The notes below the pieces were generated by a model. It worked only from the letters and a program-made list of their open reading frames with translations, was not told the DNA's origin and made no database searches. 13,234 bases of DNA from Chth-196 sp044370935 (GTDB taxonomy: Bacteria > Verrucomicrobiota > Verrucomicrobiia > Chthoniobacterales > Chthoniobacteraceae). Where the stretch lies: assembly GCA_044370935.1 (NCBI GenBank), contig JBILUQ010000091.1:1-13234 (forward strand), written 5' to 3'. The translations under genes were made by a program, and so were the position numbers. How positions within the stretch are numbered: position 1 is the first letter of the stretch; every line of letters starts with the position of its first letter. Shown here in pieces: positions 1 through 5,912 of this stretch.

Positions 1-51
1 CACTCCGCTCAGGGCAGCTAGGAGTGCTATTAAAAGAGGCGCACGTTGCAT
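1..51 (-). CDS. Partial exported protein (signal peptide only), runs off left edge
   Basis: Reading the minus strand from an ATG at 51-49 gives 17 residues before the edge, MQRAPLLIALLAALSGV. This has the form of a signal peptide: an Arg near the N-terminus, then an uninterrupted hydrophobic Leu/Ala/Ile core. The rest of the gene lies outside the window, so its function cannot be named. An in-frame ATG nine codons upstream (78-76) is an alternative start, but it would put polar residues in front of the hydrophobic core. Neither start has a Shine-Dalgarno motif. The gene is divergent from lipA and would share its upstream region. Confidence 0.5.
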   Translation of the reverse strand, partial: MQRAPLLIALLAALSGV

Positions 52-84
52 GCAAAAGTGGGTGCGGGTGACTTGCATCAGGTA

Positions 85-94
85 TGGTATTATC
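85..94. promoter_or_regulatory. Candidate divergent -10 region between the left-edge gene and lipA
   Basis: On the plus strand, TGGTATTAT at 85-93 has the form of an extended -10 element (TGn followed by TATTAT), which would start a lipA transcript near 100. On the minus strand the same bases read GATAAT (94-89), a five-of-six match to the -10 consensus that would start a transcript near 82 for the left-edge gene. I see no convincing -35 partner for either, so this is only a candidate. Confidence 0.25.
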
Positions 95-204
95 GCAGAA
101 ATTTATGGCGGGGAAACACGGGTCTTAGGTTGGACTGACAAAGGCAGAAGGTTCTGCGGGTTTCGAGCGGCGTGGTTGATTTTGAAACCAGCCACTCTAT
201 GGTT

Positions 205-209
205 GAGGA
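205..209 (+). promoter_or_regulatory. Shine-Dalgarno motif deciding the lipA start
   Basis: GAGGA lies four bases before the ATG at 214. It is the only clear Shine-Dalgarno-like sequence in front of any gene in this window. It favours the ATG at 214 over the in-frame GTG at 172 and ATG at 199, which have no such motif. Confidence 0.5.
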
Positions 210-213
210 CGAT

Positions 214-1107
214 ATGGCCTGCTCCAAAATAGATCCAGCGCTGCACCAACCCAAAAAGCCCGATTGGATTCGGGTCCGGTTGCCCTCGAATCCGGTGTTT
301 TTCTCGACGAAGGCGCTGGTGTCAGACTTGAAGCTGCATACTGTTTGCGAGGAGGCGCAGTGCCCCAATCGGTGGGAGTGCTGGAGTCAGGGCACGGCCA
401 CTTTCATGATTGCCGGGGATCGGTGCACGCGGGCTTGCGGGTTCTGTGCGGTGACCACGGCCAAGCCTTTTGCTCTGGAGGATGATGAGCCTCAGCGGGT
501 TGCAGAGGCAGTTCGCCGGATGCGCCTGAAGCACGTCGTGGTGACTGCTGTGGCTCGGGATGATTTGAAGGATGGTGGCGCGGAGCATTTCGCGCGGACC
601 ATCAAAGCGATCCGAGGGTTGGATGACGCCATTGTGGTGGAGGTCTTGACTCCCGACTTTCACGGCCGCGACGAGAATCTGCGCACGGTGATCGAAGCGA
701 ATCCGCATATCTTCAATCATAACTTGGAAACCGTCGAGCGCTTGACCCCGATGGTGCGTTCCCGGGCCAAGTACCGGCTTTCGTTGAATGTTTTAGCGCG
801 AGTGAAGGAGATTGCTCCTGCGATGACGACCAAGAGCGGGATCATGCTAGGGCTCGGCGAAGAGGAGACGGAGATTTTTCAGGCGATGGACGATCTCAGG
901 GGAGCCGGGGTGCAGGTTCTAACGATGGGGCAGTATCTGAGGCCGAGCCCGCAGCATTTGCCGGTGGTTGAGTACATTCGTCCGGAGGTGTTCGAGCAGT
1001 ATCGCGAAATAGCCTACCGCAAGGGATTTGAGTATGTGGCCTCCGGGCCTTTGGTTCGGAGTTCCTATCATGCCGCCGACTACACGCCGGGCTCGAAGGG
1101 GCATTGA
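214..1107 (+). CDS. lipA: Lipoyl synthase (radical SAM)
   Basis: LipA inserts two sulfurs into protein-bound octanoyl groups to make the lipoyl cofactor of pyruvate and 2-oxoglutarate dehydrogenases and the glycine cleavage H protein. From the ATG at 214 the protein has 297 residues, close to the usual size. Both LipA iron-sulfur motifs are present: the auxiliary-cluster cysteines in CEEAQCPNRWEC (C45, C50, C56) and the radical-SAM CTRACGFC (C71, C75, C78). The C-terminal RSSYHA motif supplies the conserved serine that ligates the auxiliary cluster. The frame opens further upstream (GTG at 172, ATG at 199). I prefer 214 because of the GAGGA before it and because the extra N-terminal residues resemble nothing in the family. 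No lipB or lipoylated-enzyme gene is adjacent in this window. The gene converges on tonB with 86 bases between stops and no clear terminator. The function is secure; only the start is uncertain. Confidence 0.96.
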   Translation: MACSKIDPALHQPKKPDWIRVRLPSNPVFFSTKALVSDLKLHTVCEEAQCPNRWECWSQGTATFMIAGDRCTRACGFCAVTTAKPFALEDDEPQRVAEAVRRMRLKHVVVTAVARDDLKDGGAEHFARTIKAIRGLDDAIVVEVLTPDFHGRDENLRTVIEANPHIFNHNLETVERLTPMVRSRAKYRLSLNVLARVKEIAPAMTTKSGIMLGLGEEETEIFQAMDDLRGAGVQVLTMGQYLRPSPQHLPVVEYIRPEVFEQYREIAYRKGFEYVASGPLVRSSYHAADYTPGSKGH

Positions 1108-1193
1108 TTGAGCGGGCATGCTCCAAGTGCGCGCGTTTGATGCAGGCTGGTTTGCGCTCGCCCCTGCGCGGTTGGAGAGCGTCTATGAGCCGT

Positions 1194-1991
1194 TTATTGT
1201 TTGAGCCTGAAAACAATCGGTACGTCCACGATTGTTGCGATCGGTTCTCCGTTGCGGGTTGCCGGTTTGAATTTCCAGCGGCGGACTGCTTCTGAGGCGG
1301 CGCGGTCAAGGCGCTGGTAACCGCTCGACTTGGATATTGTGACGGTATCTGTGCGGCCCGATGCGTTCACTTGAACACTGAGGAGCACCGATCCCTCCTC
1401 GTTTGCGCGCTTGCTCTCGCTCGGATAGCTGGGTGGCGGGTTGTAAAGCGCGCTGGGTTTTGAGGTCGTGCCCGAAGCTCCGGTTTGGGTTGCCGGGCCA
1501 GGGGACTTGTTTGACGCTGCATTAGACTCTGTCGCTGAGGGTGCCTTGACTGGCTTTGGCGGCGCCGGCTTGGGAGTCGTTTGTGGTGGTGGTGCTGGTT
1601 TCGGTTCCGGGGGCGGAGCGGGCTGTTCCTCGACCTTGGCAAGGGTTTCCTCTTTTGGCAAAGGCGGTGGCGGAAGCGGTGGATCCGGAATTATTTCTTT
1701 GACCACGGGTGCGGGCATGGGCACTGGCGGGGGCGTTTCGGGAACGGCGATCGGGGGCGGCGGGGCAGGCAATTCAGGGGGTGTGCTTTCCGCTCGCTGC
1801 GCCTCGATAAGCTCCACCTCAATGTTCTCAGCCGGAGCCTGCATCGAGAATTCTGCCTGCGTGACGATGGCTTTTGGGAGACCGAAGGCGATCAGTGCGT
1901 GCAATCCCACGGCGAGAACACCACCCGCCCATAGACGCGCACGATCGGCGTCATTGGGTTGAAGTGATTGTCGCGGGAGGGCGTCAGTCAT
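1194..1991 (-). CDS. tonB: TonB energy-transducing protein
   Basis: TonB spans the periplasm and passes proton-motive energy from ExbB-ExbD to outer-membrane receptors. The 265 residues show the full family plan: a short cytoplasmic N-terminus; one membrane anchor at about 21-39 that includes a histidine (H31), reminiscent of the functionally important anchor histidine of E. coli TonB; a long Pro/Ala/Lys/Glu-rich spacer at about 70-150; a Ser/Thr/Ala-rich linker; and a C-terminal TonB domain from about 185 to 265. That domain contains YPSESKRANEEGSVLL, followed by an AVRRWKFKPA motif. It is last in the exbB-exbD-tonB operon, and its ATG overlaps the exbD stop as ATGA (1991-1988), which suggests translational coupling. 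No Shine-Dalgarno motif is visible. The Pro-rich coding produces a long Gly-rich shadow frame on the plus strand that is not a gene. The receptor it serves is not in this window. Confidence 0.93.
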   Translation of the reverse strand: MTDALPRQSLQPNDADRARLWAGGVLAVGLHALIAFGLPKAIVTQAEFSMQAPAENIEVELIEAQRAESTPPELPAPPPPIAVPETPPPVPMPAPVVKEIIPDPPLPPPPLPKEETLAKVEEQPAPPPEPKPAPPPQTTPKPAPPKPVKAPSATESNAASNKSPGPATQTGASGTTSKPSALYNPPPSYPSESKRANEEGSVLLSVQVNASGRTDTVTISKSSGYQRLDRAASEAVRRWKFKPATRNGEPIATIVDVPIVFRLKQ

Positions 1992-2410
1992 TGCGCGCTG
2001 GATCTGGTCCGGGTTTCAAAGGCGATCTTCGTAATTCCCAGCGAGCGGGCCGTATCAAGCACTTCAATGGCCAGACCCAGACGCGCGTCCTCGTCGCCAT
2101 TGATGAATATCTTAAACTCCTCGTTGTCCGCTTTGAGTCCCGACAGCCTGACGGAGAGCTCGGCAAGCGAGACCTCCTCCTTGTCGATATACACCTGGCC
2201 GCTGGCGGTGACGCTGATTGTGCTGAAGTCTTTGTGCTCGATTTGCTGCCCAGTCGACGTGGAGGGCAGGCGCACTGGGACGCCGTGGCTCTTGACCATT
2301 GAGAGCGAGACCATCACGAAAGTCGCCAGAAGGAAGAACATGATGTCGATCAGGGGAATGATCTCGATCCGAGCGTGTCTCTTGCTGCGGGGGGAGGGGA
2401 TTACTGTCAT
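1988..2410 (-). CDS. exbD: ExbD/TolR family biopolymer transport protein
   Basis: ExbD is the small subunit of the inner-membrane proton channel that powers TonB. The 140 residues comprise a basic cytoplasmic N-terminus, one membrane helix at about 17-39, and a periplasmic domain to the end. The helix contains the family signature IIPLIDIMFFLL, with Asp22 as the single membrane aspartate expected to take part in proton translocation. The periplasmic part has the usual ExbD/TolR pattern, including VYIDKEEVSLAEL and FKIFINGDEDA stretches. It overlaps exbB upstream and tonB downstream by four bases each (ATGA), so the three subunits are probably translated in a coupled way. TolR is the main alternative, but the adjacent tonB favours ExbD. 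Without tonB the ExbD and TolR families are hard to tell apart by eye. Confidence 0.92.
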   Translation of the reverse strand: MTVIPSPRSKRHARIEIIPLIDIMFFLLATFVMVSLSMVKSHGVPVRLPSTSTGQQIEHKDFSTISVTASGQVYIDKEEVSLAELSVRLSGLKADNEEFKIFINGDEDARLGLAIEVLDTARSLGITKIAFETRTRSSAQ

Positions 2411-3033
2411 GGCTTAACTGCTTTTGAGGCGTTCTCCAGATGAATCTCCACATGCGCGGCCGCGTCCTGGATCTCCCGCCTTGCCTGCTCAAGTTTGGCG
2501 TTGAGGTAGTTGAATGGAATCAGCGCGGTGATCGCGACTCCCAGCCCGAAAGCCGTCGCGATGAGCGCCTCCGCAATGCCGCCTGTGATTGCTGTTGGCG
2601 ATCCGAGTTCATTGCCTCCCAGCATGTTGAACGATCCCATCATTCCTGTCACGGTTCCCAGCAGCCCGAGTAGCGGCGCCAGCGTGATGATCGTGTCCAG
2701 CGTGCTCAACCCCCGGTCGTACCTCGACAGCTCCCTCTCTGCCGACCTCAAAAGTGCGCTGGACACGCTCTTCTCCCTGCGGTGCGACAGTGCAGCGCAC
2801 AGGGTTTTCGCGACAAAATCCGAGCAACCCTTTCCGAGCTCAAGCGCTTTGTCTGTCTGTTGTTGCTCTACGGCATCAAGCATCGCGTCAACGACTGCGG
2901 GTTGGCGACGCACGCTTTCAGCGATCAGAAACAGAATGCGTTCGATGACCACGCCGAGCGCCGCAAGCGAGCACGCGAGAAGGGGCCACATGATCGGGCC
3001 GCCTTTTTGAAAGAGAGAGGGAATGTCCGGCAT
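2407..3033 (-). CDS. exbB: ExbB (MotA/TolQ/ExbB proton channel family)
   Basis: ExbB is the pentameric membrane scaffold of the TonB-energising proton channel. From the ATG at 3033 it has 208 residues. The first membrane helix follows QKGGPIMWPL almost at once. A cytoplasmic loop comes next, and then two further helices carrying the family signatures APLLGLLGTVTGMM and GGIAEALIATAFGLGVAITALIP. The frame also opens at an ATG at 3087, adding 18 residues (METLSQLS...). I chose 3033 because family members in this style start just before the KGG motif, but neither start has a Shine-Dalgarno motif, so 3087 remains possible. It is the first gene of exbB-exbD-tonB, and its stop overlaps the exbD start as ATGA. 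A candidate promoter and a 12-base palindrome lie upstream (see 3133-3163). Confidence 0.92.
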   Translation of the reverse strand: MPDIPSLFQKGGPIMWPLLACSLAALGVVIERILFLIAESVRRQPAVVDAMLDAVEQQQTDKALELGKGCSDFVAKTLCAALSHRREKSVSSALLRSAERELSRYDRGLSTLDTIITLAPLLGLLGTVTGMMGSFNMLGGNELGSPTAITGGIAEALIATAFGLGVAITALIPFNYLNAKLEQARREIQDAAAHVEIHLENASKAVKP

Positions 3034-3132
3034 GTCCAGTGTTCGGAGTGGTTTATTAATGCAGCTTAATTGCGATAGAGTCTCCATTTCGGCCGCAGGA
3101 GAGGCCGGCGCAATCGTTATCGTGGATGTTTT

Positions 3133-3163
3133 ACTATTTGAGAATGAGTCGCAATTGCAATTG
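3133..3163 (-). promoter_or_regulatory. Candidate exbB-exbD-tonB promoter with a palindrome over its -35
   Basis: Reading the minus strand, TTGCAA (3160-3155) and AATAGT (3138-3133) are separated by 16 bases and each matches the sigma-70 consensus at four of six positions. The -35 lies inside a perfect 12-base palindrome, CAATTGCAATTG (3152-3163), which could be an operator half-site pair. Transcription would begin near 3126. The box matches are weak and a 12-base palindrome can occur by chance, so this rests mostly on its position in front of the operon. It does not resemble the usual Fur box. Confidence 0.3.
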
Positions 3164-3261
3164 GAATTTCAAAATCGCCGCCAAGTCCATGGACTCAGTT
3201 TTCGGTGCAACTGACGGACCGCAACAGCGGAAGCTCCTCGCGTGGAGGACTTGCTTCGGCG

Positions 3262-3293
3262 AAAAAAGCGGCTGCCCCCGTAAGAGAGCAGCC
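3262..3293 (-). terminator. Intrinsic terminator of the cytochrome c peroxidase gene
   Basis: On the minus strand a GGCTGC/GCAGCC stem (3293-3288 with 3275-3270) encloses a 12-base loop. It is followed after two bases by six Ts (3267-3262). It sits about 64 bases past the stop of the peroxidase gene and before exbB, in the right orientation to end the peroxidase transcript. This separates the peroxidase from the exbB-exbD-tonB operon. On the plus strand a TTTT run also follows the stem (3295-3298), but no plus-strand gene ends here. Confidence 0.8.
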
Positions 3294-3356
3294 CTTTTCA
3301 TTGCGAATCTGGTTTTTGAGGCAACCTTGTTTGGGGAAGGCCAAGGCCGGAGCCCT

Positions 3357-4376
3357 TTACTCCGCTCCTGCCTTCTTGGCCCGATCCTTGTCGGAGAGAG
3401 CGCTTAGGAAGTTGGCGATGGACTTTGCGTCGGAATCTTCGAGCTTGCGGCCGAGCTGCAGCCAAGCCATCTGGCGCACTGCGTCCTCGAGGTTGGGCGA
3501 CTTGCCATCGTGGAAATACGGTGCAGTGAGGGCGACGTTCCTGAGCGACGGGACTTTGAACTTGAACTTGTCATCGTCGGACTTGGTGACAGCCGTCCGG
3601 CCGACATCTTCCGTGTTTGGGTAAGGATTCACCGCCCCCATCTTCTGATACGAATTGGCTCCGAGCAGCGGCCCGTTGTGGCAGGCGATGCAACCTGTCG
3701 AAACAAAAGTATTTAATCCATTGAGCTCGTCGGCGCTGAGAGCCGCGTCGCTACCCCTCAGGAAATCGTCGAAACGGTCGTGTGTGATGAGGGTTCTTTC
3801 GAATGCAGCGATGGCTTTGGCGATGTTATCGTAGCTGATCGGCTTGGCGTCTCCGGGGAAAGCCTTTGCGAATGCCTTCGGGTATTCAGGGACGGCGCTA
3901 AGTTTCTTGATCACCTCCTCCTCGCTGGGCATCGCCATTTCGATCGGGTTGAGGATCGGGCCCTTGGCTTGGGCTGCCAAGTCTGCGGCGCGGCCATCCC
4001 AGAACTGAGCCATGTGGAAGCCGGCATTGAGAACGGTCGGAGAGTTGCGTCCGCCGCGCTTTCCGAATGCACCCGGGGAAGTGGGCTCGTTGTCTACACC
4101 GCCAAGATTTTTGTCCACCGCATGGCAGGAGTTGCAGGACTGCGAGTTGTTTGCCGAGAGCCGTTTATCGAAATAAAGGTCCTTGCCCAGCGCGATTTGA
4201 GCGGGGGAGTCATTCTCCGCGCCCGGCATCTTGTCCGGTAGCGGTTGGAAGAAGGCGCCAATTTTGGAGCGCAGTTCAGCGGGCTTGGGCGCTTCGGCAG
4301 CAGACGCCGGAGATGCCGAAAGACACACGGTGGTGACGATGCTTAGTCCGACGATTTGGAATGGGGCGAGCTTCAT
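3357..4376 (-). CDS. Di-haem cytochrome c peroxidase, periplasmic
   Basis: This is a bacterial di-haem peroxidase of the CcpA/MauG superfamily, which reduces H2O2 to water using electrons from small cytochromes or cupredoxins. The 339 residues start with a signal peptide (hydrophobic stretch at about 6-22, then the cleavage motif ASPASAA near residue 27). Two c-type haem motifs follow: CNSCH (81-85), for the N-terminal peroxidatic haem, and CIACH (229-233), for the C-terminal electron-transfer haem. Family landmarks between and after them include LGKDLYFDKRLS, WDGRA, PYFHDG and QMAWLQLG; the last contains M303, the likely distal ligand of the second haem. The length is typical. It is the only gene on its transcript, with its own upstream promoter candidate and downstream terminator. 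A MauG-like maturation role cannot be excluded, but no mau genes are here. Confidence 0.93.
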   Translation of the reverse strand: MKLAPFQIVGLSIVTTVCLSASPASAAEAPKPAELRSKIGAFFQPLPDKMPGAENDSPAQIALGKDLYFDKRLSANNSQSCNSCHAVDKNLGGVDNEPTSPGAFGKRGGRNSPTVLNAGFHMAQFWDGRAADLAAQAKGPILNPIEMAMPSEEEVIKKLSAVPEYPKAFAKAFPGDAKPISYDNIAKAIAAFERTLITHDRFDDFLRGSDAALSADELNGLNTFVSTGCIACHNGPLLGANSYQKMGAVNPYPNTEDVGRTAVTKSDDDKFKFKVPSLRNVALTAPYFHDGKSPNLEDAVRQMAWLQLGRKLEDSDAKSIANFLSALSDKDRAKKAGAE

Positions 4377-4407
4377 GGTGTTTGTCTGTTTGACTTGGCT
4401 GTTGGGA

Positions 4408-4436
4408 TTTCTAGTGGGCTAAAATGGCGTTGGCAA
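4408..4436 (-). promoter_or_regulatory. Candidate sigma-70-type promoter of the peroxidase gene
   Basis: On the minus strand TTGCCA (4436-4431, five of six to TTGACA) and TAGAAA (4413-4408, four of six to TATAAT) are separated by the ideal 17 bases. Transcription would start near 4401 and give a leader of about 25 bases before the ATG at 4376. There is no Shine-Dalgarno motif in that leader. Confidence 0.5.
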
Positions 4437-4649
4437 CTTGAAGTACGGAAAGCTTCGATAAAAGCCGCTTTGAAACAGTGTTTTTGCGAAATCCCCCGCA
4501 GGCTATCTTGTGGATCCTTATCCTCCCTACGAGGCATGCAAATCTTTTGGGGGTGGGTTTATTGCTGTGTATCGAGTCTGCTGGCCGGAAAAGCAACGGG
4601 CCACCCGCTCCGATCCTAGGAGATTCTTCGGCCTAAATCATCCGTAAGG
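4437..4649. other. Intergenic stretch with no recognised gene
   Basis: This lies between the divergent peroxidase and gapA promoters. Short frames exist on both strands, but none has a recognisable protein, a convincing start or a sensible composition. A C-run near 4495 and a G-run near 4551 could pair only over five or six bases, and no T-tract follows. I see no tRNA or known RNA motif. A small RNA or activator sites cannot be excluded. Confidence 0.4.
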
Positions 4650-4679
4650 TTGACGCTTAGGGCGTCTTGCCTGTTTAGT
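4650..4679 (+). promoter_or_regulatory. Candidate gapA promoter
   Basis: TTGACG (4650-4655, five of six to the -35 consensus) and TTTAGT (4674-4679, four of six to the -10) are separated by 18 bases. Transcription would start near 4686, about 39 bases before the gapA ATG. A small inverted repeat, GACGC-ttagg-GCGTC (4652-4666), overlaps the -35 and spacer, where a repressor or activator could bind. Confidence 0.45.
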
Positions 4680-4724
4680 TCTCGGCTGATTTCGTATTTC
4701 AACCCTAAACCTACAAATAGCATC

Positions 4725-5768
4725 ATGATTAAAATCGGTATCAACGGCTTCGGGCGCATCGGTCGCCTTGTTTTTCGAGCGATCTGCGACCAAGGGCTTC
4801 TTGGAAAAGAAGTCGACGTTGTCGCGGTGAACGACTTGGTGCCGGCGGACAATTTGGCTTACTTAGTGAAGTACGACTCCACCCAGGGTAAGTTTAGTGG
4901 GGAAGTTTACAGCACCAAGAGCTCGCCGAGCGTCGCCGAAGATGATGTGTTGGTTGTGGATGGCCACCACATTAAATGCCTCGCGGTCAAGGAGGGCCCT
5001 GCAGCATTGCCATGGAAGGAACTGGGCGTTGATTATGTGATTGAGTCGACCGGTCTTTTCACTGAAGCAGACAAGGCTAAGGGGCACATCCAGGCGGGAG
5101 CCAAGAAGGTGATCATTTCCGCCCCAGCCAAGGGTGAAGACATCACCGTGGTGATGGGTGTCAACCACGAGAAATACGATGCGGCAAACCACCACATCAT
5201 TTCCAACGCCAGCTGCACCACCAACTGCCTGGCCCCAGTCGTGCACGTTCTGCTCAAGGAAGGATTCGGCGTCGCTGAAGGGCTGATGACAACGGTTCAC
5301 TCCTACACTGCGACCCAGAAAACTGTGGACGGGCCGTCCAAGAAGGACTGGAAGGGCGGGCGTTCGGCCGCCATCAACATCATCCCAAGCGCGACCGGCG
5401 CCGCGAAGGCCGTGGGGCTCGCCATTCCTGAGGTCAAAGGCAAGCTGACAGGCATGTCCTTCCGCGTTCCGACTCCAACGGTTTCCGTGGTGGATCTCAC
5501 CGTGAAGACGGAGAAGGCCACCAGCTACGCTGAGATTTGTGCCGCAATGAAGCGGGCCTCCGAGACCTATATGAAGGACATCCTTGGCTACACCGGCGAC
5601 GAGGTTGTTTCCTCTGACTTCATCCACGACCGGCGCTCGTCGATATTCGACGCGGGATCTGGGATCGAGCTCAATAGCAATTTCTTCAAGCTTGTCAGCT
5701 GGTACGACAACGAATGGGGCTACTCCAACCGTTGCGTGGATCTGGTCCGCTACATAGCCGGAAAGTAA
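4725..5768 (+). CDS. gapA: Glyceraldehyde-3-phosphate dehydrogenase, type I
   Basis: This cytosolic homotetrameric enzyme oxidises glyceraldehyde-3-phosphate to 1,3-bisphosphoglycerate with NAD+ and phosphate. The ATG at 4725 gives MIKIGINGFGRIGRL, the canonical N-terminus, and 347 residues, slightly longer than the usual 330-340. The NAD-binding fold occupies about 1-160, with NDL at 36-38 after the second strand, a position typical of NAD-preferring enzymes. The catalytic motif SNASCTTNCLAP has Cys164 as nucleophile, and His192 lies in TVHSYTATQ. The C-terminal WYDNEWGYSNR motif completes the active site. The frame is open upstream to a TTG at 4650, but those 25 residues overlap the promoter and do not belong to the family. 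No Shine-Dalgarno motif precedes the ATG. gapA is followed by an intrinsic terminator and then pgk and tpiA, which catalyse neighbouring steps. Confidence 0.97.
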   Translation: MIKIGINGFGRIGRLVFRAICDQGLLGKEVDVVAVNDLVPADNLAYLVKYDSTQGKFSGEVYSTKSSPSVAEDDVLVVDGHHIKCLAVKEGPAALPWKELGVDYVIESTGLFTEADKAKGHIQAGAKKVIISAPAKGEDITVVMGVNHEKYDAANHHIISNASCTTNCLAPVVHVLLKEGFGVAEGLMTTVHSYTATQKTVDGPSKKDWKGGRSAAINIIPSATGAAKAVGLAIPEVKGKLTGMSFRVPTPTVSVVDLTVKTEKATSYAEICAAMKRASETYMKDILGYTGDEVVSSDFIHDRRSSIFDAGSGIELNSNFFKLVSWYDNEWGYSNRCVDLVRYIAGK

Positions 5769-5799
5769 ACGCATACTGAGTTTTCGCCTTTATTGAATC

Positions 5800-5827
5800 G
5801 GCGGCGTCGTGATCGGCGCCGCCTTTT
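5800..5827 (+). terminator. Intrinsic terminator after gapA
   Basis: A perfect seven-base GC stem, GGCGGCG (5800-5806) with CGCCGCC (5817-5823), encloses a ten-base loop and is followed directly by TTTT. It begins 32 bases after the gapA stop. The T-run is short, so some read-through into pgk is plausible. Confidence 0.7.
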
Positions 5828-5912
5828 CATGGGGGCCGTTGCGGAAGGGCCGGCGCACAGCGGTCTTTCGCTGCAGAAATAGCCCTGTGCTCCGCCAACA
5901 GCCTTTTTATCG

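Noticed and set aside
1142..1167. GCAGG/CCTGC hairpin between lipA and tonB as a bidirectional terminator
   Set aside because: The stem is only five pairs with a 16-base loop, and no T-tract follows on either strand.
896..1309. Minus-strand frame across the lipA-tonB junction
   Set aside because: It overlaps the conserved 3' parts of both lipA and tonB, and its translation is Arg/Pro/Ser-rich and featureless.
1468..1962. Gly/Ala/Ser-rich open frame on the plus strand
   Set aside because: It is the complement of the Pro-rich spacer of tonB: proline codons CCN read as GGN glycine codons on the other strand. It is low complexity with no domain.
4650..4724. N-terminal extension of gapA from a TTG at 4650
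   Set aside because: MIKIGINGFGRIGRL at 4725 is the canonical family start, and the extension would run through the candidate promoter.
4377..4724. Possible tRNA or structured RNA in the gapA-peroxidase intergenic region
   Set aside because: There is no T-loop or D-loop signature, no CCA-like end and no stable long stem; only short C-run/G-run pairing was found.
4863..5774. Long open frame of 303 codons on the minus strand, antisense to gapA
   Set aside because: It lies wholly within the secure gapA gene, its protein resembles nothing, and long antisense frames are a common by-product of codon bias in conserved GC-rich genes.
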